This document shows positions 34,580-42,905 of a stretch of DNA of 64,000 bases, piece after piece. The notes beneath the pieces are model-generated. The model saw only the letters and a program-made list of their open reading frames with translations, searched no databases and was not told the DNA's origin. The number at the start of each line of letters is the position of its first letter. Positions within the stretch are counted from its first letter, which is position 1. Source of the DNA: Herbidospora daliensis. GTDB lineage: Bacteria > Actinomycetota > Actinomycetes > Streptosporangiales > Streptosporangiaceae. The stretch spans positions 310,001 to 374,000 of the forward strand of contig NZ_BBXF01000005.1 of the NCBI RefSeq assembly GCF_001570585.1. Reading direction: 5' to 3'. The translations under genes and the position numbers were made by a program.

Positions 34580-35521
34580 TCAGTACCAGGTGATGGTGGG
34601 GAACCAGATGACGCCGGTGCGGGCGAGCAGCCGGACGTCCCAGTAGAGGAAGGTGAAGACCCCCGCGACCAGTAGCGCCGACCCGGCCACCACGGCGACC
34701 CGGCCGGGCTTGGAGGTGAGCCAGCGCTGGACCCGCCCGCCGGTGGCGACCGCGAGCAGCAGGAACAGCACCGCGAGCACGACGATGTTGCCCAGCGACT
34801 GGGTGAGGAACGACAGCGCGCCGTAGAGGGGGTTGCCGCTGTCGGCGACGTCGCGGAACAGTTGCCGGTAGAGGCCGAAGGGGCGGCCGATGAGGAACAG
34901 GCCGATCAGCACGCCCATGACCAGCGACCGGGCGTGCGGGAATCGGGCCGAGACCTTCGCCAGCGGGTCGGGCACCAGGTGCAGCGCCGCCAGCCCGAGG
35001 TAGATCATGACCAGCCCGAGGACGCCGAACACGACCAGCGACTGGATCAGGCGCGGCGCGAGCTGCCCGGAGGCGACGGTGACGGTGGAGTACTGCGGCA
35101 TGTGCGTGCCGAAGAAGGCGACCACGACCCCGTACAGAGCCGAGACGACCGCCATCGCGGCGACCAGCCAGCCGAGCGGCACGAGCGCCTGGGTGATGCG
35201 GCCCTTGATGGAGCGGCGTTCGCCGAGCATGGGCGCGACCGCGCCCAGAGCGGCGATGTTACAGGCGGTGAAGGTGCCGCCGAGGCCGCTGGCGAAGGCG
35301 AACAGCACGCCCGACAGGATGCCGGCGATGGGCGCTCCAGTGGCCTCGTGGCCGATGATCGCGCTGGTGACGTTCTCGCCGATGACCTTGTCGACGAAGG
35401 GCGCCGACCAGAGCACGGTCAGGGCGAAGCCGCCGAGAAAGCTGAACAGCACGATCCGACCCCGATGGTCGGGGACGTCGGTCCGCGGTGGCGCGGTGGA
35501 GCGGGGCTGGGTGGCCGTCAC
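34580..35521 (-). CDS. Multi-pass membrane protein with a single, UGU-coded cysteine (candidate selenoprotein)
   Basis: A 313-aa protein with about seven to eight helices. The segment GLGGTFTACNIAALGAVAPM, inside a hydrophobic region, carries its only Cys (C87), coded TGT at 35263-35261. The pattern loosely recalls DsbD/CcdA-type thiol-redox membrane proteins, but a family is not established. A hairpin with GGUC loop begins 14 nt after the TGT (see 35230-35247). GTG 35521 overlaps the reductase stop. If C87 is Sec, this would be a membrane selenoprotein using a Cys codon. Confidence 0.82.
   Translation of the reverse strand: MTATQPRSTAPPRTDVPDHRGRIVLFSFLGGFALTVLWSAPFVDKVIGENVTSAIIGHEATGAPIAGILSGVLFAFASGLGGTFTACNIAALGAVAPMLGERRSIKGRITQALVPLGWLVAAMAVVSALYGVVVAFFGTHMPQYSTVTVASGQLAPRLIQSLVVFGVLGLVMIYLGLAALHLVPDPLAKVSARFPHARSLVMGVLIGLFLIGRPFGLYRQLFRDVADSGNPLYGALSFLTQSLGNIVVLAVLFLLLAVATGGRVQRWLTSKPGRVAVVAGSALLVAGVFTFLYWDVRLLARTGVIWFPTITWY
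35230..35247 (-). promoter_or_regulatory. SECIS-like hairpin within the membrane-protein gene
   Basis: In the mRNA, UGGGCGC-GGUC-GCGCCCA forms a 7-bp perfect stem (G-C rich) with a GGUC tetraloop. Twenty nucleotides separate the UGU codon from the loop. The loop sequence and distance match the E. coli fdhF SECIS (GGUC, ~18 nt). It lacks the bulged U of E. coli's upper stem. Confidence 0.45.
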
Positions 35522-36165
35522 GTGGGCCGTCCTTTCTGGTGGGGGGTGGTGAGCCGGAACCCGACGGAGTCGCCGAGGCCCTGCTCGGTGCCGAGGTGAC
35601 GTAAGAAGGCGGCCAGCGACTCGATCCAGGTGCTGGCCGACAGCGGTCCGGCGTCGAGGATGGTCAGGCCGGTGCCGCCGAGCAGCGCGGTCACCGCGTC
35701 CTTGGCGGCCGGGTGGTCGCCCGCGATCGGCACGGTGAGGTCGTCACCGGGCCTTACCAGGCTGAGCCGCCGGGCCGAGACGCAGTTCAGCGCTTTGACG
35801 ACGGCGCTCTTGCGGAAGGCGTCGGCGACCAGTTCGGCCGACGAGCGTGGCCCGCCCTCCGGCATGTCGCCGGGGTCGGGGTTGGAGACGTCCACGACGA
35901 CGCGGCCGGCCAGTTCGCGTGCGGTCAGCGGGGCGATGACCTGGCAGGTCACCCGCAGCCGGGTGGCCAGGAACACGATCGGCGCCCTCGCGGCGACCGT
36001 GGCCAGGTCGGCGGCGACGGAGCCGGGCAGCGTGGCGGCCAGCAGGGCGCCGGTCCGGCGCGGCCCGCCCGCCAGGAGGAGCGGATGGCCGTTGCGGTGC
36101 AGCAGCCCGGCGATGGCGGCGCCCATCGAACCGCACCCGACGACCCCGACGGGCTCCCCCCTCAC
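35518..36165 (-). CDS. NAD(P)-binding oxidoreductase, F420H2:NADP-reductase-like
   Basis: A 215-aa Rossmann protein: GVVGCGSMGAAIAGLLHRNG, then VVVDVSNPDPGDM and VVKALNCVSARRLSL, the pattern of NADPH-dependent F420 reductase and related NADP oxidoreductases. GTG 36165 overlaps the thioesterase stop and its own stop overlaps the membrane gene, placing it firmly in the enediyne-type operon. May supply reducing equivalents to polyene processing (inference). Confidence 0.85.
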   Translation of the reverse strand: MRGEPVGVVGCGSMGAAIAGLLHRNGHPLLLAGGPRRTGALLAATLPGSVAADLATVAARAPIVFLATRLRVTCQVIAPLTARELAGRVVVDVSNPDPGDMPEGGPRSSAELVADAFRKSAVVKALNCVSARRLSLVRPGDDLTVPIAGDHPAAKDAVTALLGGTGLTILDAGPLSASTWIESLAAFLRHLGTEQGLGDSVGFRLTTPHQKGRPT

Positions 36166-36602
36166 CGCCGGCTTCCCGGCACGGCGTACGCGTCCAGCGC
36201 CTGGTAGAGCTCCTGGGGGACGTCGATGGCGATGAGGTCGCCGTCGACGCGCTGCATGCAGGCGACCGTCTGCGCGCCGCGGGCGACGAGCTGGCCGGGG
36301 CCGTTGCCGACGCGGAAGTAGTCGAAGCCCATGACGATCCGGTTGAGGTCGATGCTGCGCAGCGTCATCCGGATCGACACCAGGTCGAAGGCCTGCAACT
36401 CGGCGAAGTACTCGCACGAGCACGACACGGTGACCAGCGCGAGGTCGGAGTAGAGGTTGCGCAGCACTCCAGGCGCGTGGTCGGCCAGGAAGCGTTCCCG
36501 GCAGGCGCCCTGCCAGGCGACGTAGTTGGCGAAGTAGACGTTGCCGACGAGGTTGGTGTCGGCGAAGGTCACCAGGTGTTCGTAGGCGAAGTGGGGGTTC
36601 AC
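36162..36602 (-). CDS. Enediyne-type hot-dog thioesterase (E10-like)
   Basis: A 146-aa hot-dog thioesterase: YEHLVTFADTNLVGNVYFAN, RMTLRSIDLNRIVMGFDYF. This is the pattern of CalE7/DynE7-type thioesterases that release the polyene from the enediyne synthase. GTG 36602 overlaps the PksE stop (GTGA), so synthase and thioesterase are translationally coupled. Confidence 0.92.
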   Translation of the reverse strand: MNPHFAYEHLVTFADTNLVGNVYFANYVAWQGACRERFLADHAPGVLRNLYSDLALVTVSCSCEYFAELQAFDLVSIRMTLRSIDLNRIVMGFDYFRVGNGPGQLVARGAQTVACMQRVDGDLIAIDVPQELYQALDAYAVPGSRR

Positions 36603-39600
36603 GGTGATCCCTTCACAAGGACGGCCACGGCCACCGGCCGAGGATCACCGCCGATGCGCACGATCGCCGAGGCGATCCGGTGCGGCCCGCCGCGCAGCAG
36701 AACCCATCCCTGCTCGAAGACCCCTGAGACGGTGAGCGGCACCCCGCCGGTGTCGCCCGCCGAGACCAGACAGGAACGGACCGTGCGCAACCGCGCGTGC
36801 GTGAAGGCGGCGGGCTCGCCGGTGAGCCGTGTGATCGGATGGGGCTCCCCTGGCGGCTCCTCCTCGTCGAGGGCCACGTGGTCCAGGGCGCAGCCGAGCG
36901 TGGCCGCGCCGGTGACCTCCAGGTCGAGGCCGGGGCCTGTCTCGACCTTGACGTTGACGTCGGGGAGCAGGCTCTCCAGCCCGCGTTCGACCAGGGGGCC
37001 GAGCAGGACGGCGGGCCAGCCGCCTTCGGGTTCGAGCGGGCCGATGTCGCGTAGCCGCAACCGGTGCCAGCTCAGCACGGGCCGGTCCTGGTCGTCGTGG
37101 ACCGAGACGTCGTAGACGTGCTCGGCTCCGTCGCGGTGATGTTCTGTCGCCGACAGGCGCAGTTCCGCCGGGTGGGGGCCGGGGTCGTGCACGGTGATCG
37201 CCTCGCAGCCGACCGGCAGCAGGCGACGGCCGGGCACGCAGACCTGGAGCGCGTGGATGGTGGCGTCGGTGAAGGTGGGGTCGCCCAATTGCGTGCCCTC
37301 CGGAGACCAGCGCGGCCCGGCGTCCACGACGGCGACGCAGGCGGTGGCCTCCAGGTGGTCGTAACGGCGTACCCGCTGGAAGGCGGGGCCGTGGAAGAAG
37401 ATCGGGCCGTAGAGGTCGGCGCCGTCGTGCGGCGGCAGTTCCGAGACCCGGTGCAGAGGCTCGATCGGCTCCCGGGTGGTTCCGGCGACGGCGGTGAAGT
37501 GCTCGGCGGCGTAGCCGCTCTCGTCGCTGCGCAGCACCACGCGGACCCCGTCCGGGCCGGCCAGCGCGCAGACGCGGACCGTTCGCACCCCGTCGTCCGG
37601 GACGATGACCGGCCGGTCGAAGCGGGCCGTACCGAGGGACGTGACCGGGTGCCCGGTGAGCGTCGCGGCGGCCTCGGCCATCAGCTCCAGCGCGACCACG
37701 GCGGGCAGCACGGCCAGCCCGTCGATGAGGTGGTCCCTCAGCTGGGGGTGGGTGTCCAGCGCCAGGTCGGCCTCGGCGACCAGTTCGACGCCGGGGACGT
37801 GCAGCCGGGTCCGGGTGAGCAACGATCCCGCCGGGTCGCCGGGACGGTCGAGTTGCGGCAGCCGCCCGGTCGCCAGGAGGGTGGAATTATCGGCCGTGAG
37901 CACCTCATGGAGCAGTTCCACGCCTCGATCGGCCGGGAGGGGGTCGACCCCCGCCCGGCGCAGGCCGTCGAGCACGTCGAGGCGCTCGCCCATGCCGGCG
38001 CCCGACCAGGCCGTCCAGTCGACGTTGCGAACCCGGCAGTGCGGCACCCGCCGCGCCAGGACGCGGGCGAGTTCGCGCATGCGGCCGTTGGCCAGGGCGT
38101 AGTGGGCTTCGCCGGGGAGGCCGAACCGGCCGATGACCGATCCGAAGGTGACCACATGGCGCAGCCGGGACAGGTCGACGGCGGCCAGGACGTTCTTCAG
38201 GCCGTGGTACTTGGCGGCGGCGTGCCGGGCGAGGTCGTCGTCGGTGAGCTCGGCGAAGCGTTTGGGTTCGTTGACGCCCCCGCTGTGGATGATCGCGGTG
38301 ACCGGTTCGCCGATCGCCTCCGCCACGGCCACCGGATCGGCGAGGTCGGCCTGGAGATAGGCGTACCGGATGCGGTTCTCGGTGAGGAGTGCCAGGTTGG
38401 CGCGTAACTCCTCGTCGGCGGACGGGTCGGCGCGCCCGAGCAGCAGCAGGCGGCAGCCGTAGGCGTCGCCGACCGCGAGGGCGGAGCGGAACCCGATGCC
38501 CTTCCCGCCGCCCGTCACCAGCACCACGTCATCCGGGGTCAGCGGCGTTCCGCCGGTTCCGGCCCCGGCGGGGCGGAAGACCGGGACGCCGACACCGCCA
38601 TCGGCGACTACCTCGACAGGGCCGTCGAACGGGGCCGCGAGCACGGTCGCGACCGATTCGGCGTCGGCGGCGGAGATCCAGCGCAGCCACCGGTCGGGGT
38701 GTTCGGCGCGCACCGAGGCGAGGAAGCCCGAGGCGGTGTCGCCGTGGTCGACGACCGTGAGCGGCGATCCGGTACGGGCGGCCTCGACCAGCGCCGCGAC
38801 GTCCTCGTCCGAAGGGTCCTCGGGGAGGAAGACGAGTTCGGCGTCGCCTCCCGACTGGAGCGAGGGTTCCAAGGCGTCCCGCAACGGGCCCCGGCCGCTG
38901 ATCCGCCAGGCGTGGGGACGGTCGGCGACCGCCAGTTCGACGGGCTCGGTGTGCTCGGTGAGCAGCCGGTGCCAGCTCGCGACCCCGGCGAGCGGCGGCT
39001 CGGTCTCGTCGGCGGTGGGCAGCGCGGCGATCAGCGCGGCGAGTTCGGCCACCGACACGTCGGCCGACATCAGCGGCTCGGCGGGCACAGCCCGGCCCAG
39101 CACGGCGGCCGCCTCCCCCGCGAGCTGCACGACCCGCAGCGAGTTCAGGTGCAGGTCGCTGAGCAGCCGGTCGTCCTGGCCGACGGCGTCGACGGGAAGC
39201 TCCAGCAGCCCGGCCACCAGTTCCCGCACGGTCGCCGGCACGTCACCGGACGCCGTCCGAGTCTCCGGGACGGCCTCGGCGGCGATCGGCTCGTATCCCG
39301 CCTCCAGATGCGGCGCCTGTTCGCACGGGTTCTCCAGGAACAGCGGCTCCCGCCACAGGTCGAAGGGCCGGTGCGAACGATGGGCGGACAGCGGCCGGGG
39401 GTCGGTGAGCAGGCCGAGCGCGTAGAGCGCGGCGGCGGCCTGCAGCGGCGCGGCGGCCGGCTCGCCTCCGACGTCCATCGCGACCACGGGCCGCGGCGTC
39501 AGCGTGGTGGCCAGCGTGGTGAGGGAGTGTCCCGGACCGACCTCGATCAGCAGGTCGCAGTCCTCGGCCAGGGAGACGACCGCGTCGGCGAACTTCACCG

Positions 39601-41986
39601 GCGCGGTGAGCTGGGTGGTCAGCAGCTCCGCCAGGTCGGTCTGCGAGGTCAGCAAGGTGCCGAGCACGGTGGAGTGCACGCTGCCGCGTACCGGACCGAA
39701 GTTCAGGCCGCGCAGGTGTTCGGCCAGCACCGGCTCGGCCTCGGTGAAGGCCGGTGAGTGGAAGGCGTGACTGACCCGCAGCGGCCGCGCGGTGATCCCC
39801 CGCGTCCGGCAACGTGTCAGCAGCGCGGCGAGCTCCGCGTCGGGACCGGCGACCACGTGGGAGGTGCCGTGTTCGGCGGCGACCACCAGGCCGGTGCCCG
39901 CGATCAGCGCGTCGGCAAGGTCCCGGTCGGCCATGACCGACACCATCCCGGTGCCGGGGGCACCGTGGGTTTTCATGATCTTGCCGCGGGCGGCGGCCAG
40001 GTCGACGGCCTGGTCCTCGGTGAGAGCGCCGGCCCAGTGCAGCGCGGTGATCTCCCCCAGGCTGTGGCCCACGGCGCCGTGGGCGGTGACGCCGAGCGAG
40101 GTCAGCCAGCGCAAACCGGCGATGGAGGCCCGCACCACCGACGGCTGCACCACGGCCGTGTCGACGGTGTCGTCGACGCCGTCGAAGTAGGCCGCCAGTT
40201 CGGGATCGAACCCGCCGAGCGCCCCGGGGCCGGCCGGGATGCCCGCGCCCTGGCCGGTGAACAGCAGACCAGCCCGGCCAGCCGGGCCGGCGCCCACCGC
40301 GCCGCCGGGGAAGACCGTGAAGCCCCCGTCGAGCGCGGCCAGCGCCCGCCGGGCCCGGTCACCGAGTTGCGCAGGATCGGCGGCGACCAGGGCGGCCCGG
40401 AAGGCGGGCCGGTCGGCGGGGAGGTGACTGGCGGCGAGGTCGGACAGTTCGCTCATCGCCATCGTCGCGGACGCGGCGACGGCCCGGTCGAGCACGCGGC
40501 GCAGTTCCTCGGGGCTGTCCGCTCCGAACAGGACGAGTTCGTGAGTCGGCGGACGCCGGGCGAGCACCTGCTCGCGCGGGGTCAGCGCCGCCCGCCGGGC
40601 GGAGGTGGCCGACTCCAGGACCAGATGGGTGTTGATGCCCCCGAACCCCATGGCGCTGACCCCAGCGCGCAGCGGTTCTCCGTCCGGCCACGATTCGGCC
40701 TCCGACAACACCCGCAGCGGCGCGCCCTCGGCCCGGAGGCCGGGGTGCGGGCTCTCGCAGCCCGTGGTGGGCGGGAGCACCTGCCGGTGCAGCGCCATGG
40801 CGGCCTTGAGCAGCCCGGCCAGCCCGGCGGCGGCCTTGGTGTGCCCGATGTTGGCCTTGATCGAGCCGAGCGCGGCCGGGATCGTGGTCCGCCTGCCGCG
40901 CTGCGCCTCGACGAGGGTGGCGATCTCCACGGCGTCGCCGACGGCGGTGCCGGTGCCGTGGCCCTCGAACAGGGCGACGTCCTCGGGGCCGTACCCGAGG
41001 CGTTCGTAGGCCCGCCGTACGGCGAGCACCTGGCCCGCCTGTTCCGGGCGGGTGATGCCGCCCCTGCCGTCGGAGGACACGCCCCAGTCGCGGATGAGCG
41101 CGAGCGGCGCCCGGCCTTCGGCCAGCGCGTCCTGCGCCCGCATCAAAACGACCATGCCGCAGCCCTCGCCGGGCCAGAACCCGGTCGGGTGCTCGTCGTA
41201 GATGCGCATGGCGTCGGTCGCGATCGCGCCCGTCCGGGCGAAGCCGACCAGTTCGAACGGGTCGAGGCTGAGATCGACGCCCCCGGCGATCACGACGTCG
41301 GCCGCGCCGGAACGCAGCGTGTTCCCCGCCGTGATGACCGACAGCAGGGACGAGGCGCAGGCGCCGTCAACGGTGTAGCCGCCGCCGTGGAAGTCGAAGT
41401 GGTTGCAGACGCGCCCCGCGATGGTGTTGGCCAGCCCGCCCGCCAGGCTCTCGTCGTTGGGCTCGGGGAAGGGCTGTTTGAAGCGGTGCTCGACGGTGGC
41501 CAGGAAGCGGGCCAGCTCGGGCGCCTCCCAGCCCTCCTCCGTCAGCGCCTGCTGCATCACCCTGCGGACGTAGGGCCAGCGCAGCCGCAGTCCGTTGGCG
41601 CGGCTGAACTCGCCGTTCATGGTATTGCCCACGACCACGCCGACCCGGTCGCGCTCCAGCCCGGCCCCGTCGGGGTATCCGGCGGACGCCAGCGCGTCGG
41701 CGGCCACCTCCAGGGCGAGCCAGTGGGTGGTGTCGGTGACCCGGTGGACCGGCCCCGGGATGCGGAACCGGGCCCGGTCGAAACTCCAGCCCTCCAGGAC
41801 GGCCGCGAATTTGGCGTAGGTGCCGTCGCGGTCGCCGGCGTAGTCGGCCAGGTTCAGCCGTCCCGGCGGGATGGGGCGGAAGGAGCGCCGCCGGGAGAGT
41901 ACCGACTCCCAGAGCTGGGCCGGGTCGTCGGCGCCGGGGTAGCGGCAGGCGGCGCCGACGATGGCGATGGTGGCGTGGTCGTACAC
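36599..41986 (-). CDS. pksE: Iterative type I enediyne-type polyketide synthase
   Basis: A 1795-aa megasynthase. KS: VDGACASSL with C210, HGTGTAVGD, NIGHTKAAAG. AT: GHSLGE with S642. ACP: LLSDLHLNSLRVVQ with S949. KR: VLVTGGGKGIGFRSA at ~1160. DH: DHLIDGLAVLP at ~1415. The last ~150 residues align with the built-in phosphopantetheinyl transferase, but the motif GCALDHVAL has Ala where the first metal-binding Asp is expected, so it may be weakened. This domain order is the hallmark of PksE. Product: a linear polyene precursor. Confidence 0.95.
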   Translation of the reverse strand: MYDHATIAIVGAACRYPGADDPAQLWESVLSRRRSFRPIPPGRLNLADYAGDRDGTYAKFAAVLEGWSFDRARFRIPGPVHRVTDTTHWLALEVAADALASAGYPDGAGLERDRVGVVVGNTMNGEFSRANGLRLRWPYVRRVMQQALTEEGWEAPELARFLATVEHRFKQPFPEPNDESLAGGLANTIAGRVCNHFDFHGGGYTVDGACASSLLSVITAGNTLRSGAADVVIAGGVDLSLDPFELVGFARTGAIATDAMRIYDEHPTGFWPGEGCGMVVLMRAQDALAEGRAPLALIRDWGVSSDGRGGITRPEQAGQVLAVRRAYERLGYGPEDVALFEGHGTGTAVGDAVEIATLVEAQRGRRTTIPAALGSIKANIGHTKAAAGLAGLLKAAMALHRQVLPPTTGCESPHPGLRAEGAPLRVLSEAESWPDGEPLRAGVSAMGFGGINTHLVLESATSARRAALTPREQVLARRPPTHELVLFGADSPEELRRVLDRAVAASATMAMSELSDLAASHLPADRPAFRAALVAADPAQLGDRARRALAALDGGFTVFPGGAVGAGPAGRAGLLFTGQGAGIPAGPGALGGFDPELAAYFDGVDDTVDTAVVQPSVVRASIAGLRWLTSLGVTAHGAVGHSLGEITALHWAGALTEDQAVDLAAARGKIMKTHGAPGTGMVSVMADRDLADALIAGTGLVVAAEHGTSHVVAGPDAELAALLTRCRTRGITARPLRVSHAFHSPAFTEAEPVLAEHLRGLNFGPVRGSVHSTVLGTLLTSQTDLAELLTTQLTAPVKFADAVVSLAEDCDLLIEVGPGHSLTTLATTLTPRPVVAMDVGGEPAAAPLQAAAALYALGLLTDPRPLSAHRSHRPFDLWREPLFLENPCEQAPHLEAGYEPIAAEAVPETRTASGDVPATVRELVAGLLELPVDAVGQDDRLLSDLHLNSLRVVQLAGEAAAVLGRAVPAEPLMSADVSVAELAALIAALPTADETEPPLAGVASWHRLLTEHTEPVELAVADRPHAWRISGRGPLRDALEPSLQSGGDAELVFLPEDPSDEDVAALVEAARTGSPLTVVDHGDTASGFLASVRAEHPDRWLRWISAADAESVATVLAAPFDGPVEVVADGGVGVPVFRPAGAGTGGTPLTPDDVVLVTGGGKGIGFRSALAVGDAYGCRLLLLGRADPSADEELRANLALLTENRIRYAYLQADLADPVAVAEAIGEPVTAIIHSGGVNEPKRFAELTDDDLARHAAAKYHGLKNVLAAVDLSRLRHVVTFGSVIGRFGLPGEAHYALANGRMRELARVLARRVPHCRVRNVDWTAWSGAGMGERLDVLDGLRRAGVDPLPADRGVELLHEVLTADNSTLLATGRLPQLDRPGDPAGSLLTRTRLHVPGVELVAEADLALDTHPQLRDHLIDGLAVLPAVVALELMAEAAATLTGHPVTSLGTARFDRPVIVPDDGVRTVRVCALAGPDGVRVVLRSDESGYAAEHFTAVAGTTREPIEPLHRVSELPPHDGADLYGPIFFHGPAFQRVRRYDHLEATACVAVVDAGPRWSPEGTQLGDPTFTDATIHALQVCVPGRRLLPVGCEAITVHDPGPHPAELRLSATEHHRDGAEHVYDVSVHDDQDRPVLSWHRLRLRDIGPLEPEGGWPAVLLGPLVERGLESLLPDVNVKVETGPGLDLEVTGAATLGCALDHVALDEEEPPGEPHPITRLTGEPAAFTHARLRTVRSCLVSAGDTGGVPLTVSGVFEQGWVLLRGGPHRIASAIVRIGGDPRPVAVAVLVKGSP

Positions 41987-41990
41987 GGGA

Positions 41991-42905
41991 TCACGTCCTG
42001 TTGGCGGCGGCGACGAGCTGGGGCGCGGGTTCCTCGGCGGGGGTGGCGGCGCGGGCGCGCAGCGAGATCACTCCGAGTGCCGCACCCCGCAGGGCGCACA
42101 CGATGACCAGGGCGAAGAACAGGCCGAAGGCGATGTGGACGTGCACCAGCAGCCCGTAGACCGCGGCCGTCGCGACGCCGAAGGCGACCTGGTTGGCGGG
42201 TTTGACCGGGGTCGTGCCCGGGTCGGTGATCATGTAGTTGGTGAACAGGATGAACGCGGTGCCGGTCATGACGGTCAGCGCGGTCGCCGTGGCCGTGCCG
42301 TCGATGCCGGTCCGGATCACCGCCTGGGCGGCGAAGCCGAGGACCCAGCCGAGGATGAGCGGGATCTTCTTGGTGAGCATGGCGTTGATGACCGTGCCGG
42401 AGATCAGGATGAACGCGGGCAGCACCCAGTCGAGCGGCCCGCTGATCCACTCGGTGAAATGGTAGGGAGGCGCGATGCTCACCCACGGGAACACGATCAG
42501 CACCACGACGATGCCGAAGTTCGACGGGTTGAGCACGTGCCGGAACTTGCCGTGGAGCCGGATCCGGATCAGGTACTTGGACGCGATCGCCACGATCACC
42601 GCGAAGATCACCGGGGCGATGCGGTCGTTGGCGTACAGGAGCATCGCGCAGGCCAGTCCGGTGATGTGGGCCGGCAGCAGGAAGGTGACCAGCCCCTTGA
42701 AGCCGCCGCCCCGGAACTTGGGCGTGCGCCCGGTCGCCGCGGCGTCCAGCCACTCCAGCCCGATCTCCAGGATGTAGGCGGCGGCCAGCGCCGCCAGCGG
42801 CGTGACGTAGGCCTGCTCGAAGCCGAGCACGGCGTGGCCGAGGATGTTGAACGCCGTGATCGAGATCGCGAAGCGGCGCAGCGCGATGACGCGGGGGTCT
42901 TTCAT
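41991..42905 (-). CDS. unbL: Enediyne-cassette membrane protein (UnbL-like)
   Basis: A 304-aa integral membrane protein with ~10 helices, related to the RnfD/NqrB fold: EIGLEWLDAAATGRTPKFRG, RLHGKFRHVLNPSNFGIVVV, FTNYMITDPGTTPVKPANQV. This is one of the three conserved genes of unknown role that accompany PksE. ATG 42905 overlaps the UnbV-like stop; PksE follows after 4 bp. Confidence 0.88.
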   Translation of the reverse strand: MKDPRVIALRRFAISITAFNILGHAVLGFEQAYVTPLAALAAAYILEIGLEWLDAAATGRTPKFRGGGFKGLVTFLLPAHITGLACAMLLYANDRIAPVIFAVIVAIASKYLIRIRLHGKFRHVLNPSNFGIVVVLIVFPWVSIAPPYHFTEWISGPLDWVLPAFILISGTVINAMLTKKIPLILGWVLGFAAQAVIRTGIDGTATATALTVMTGTAFILFTNYMITDPGTTPVKPANQVAFGVATAAVYGLLVHVHIAFGLFFALVIVCALRGAALGVISLRARAATPAEEPAPQLVAAANRT

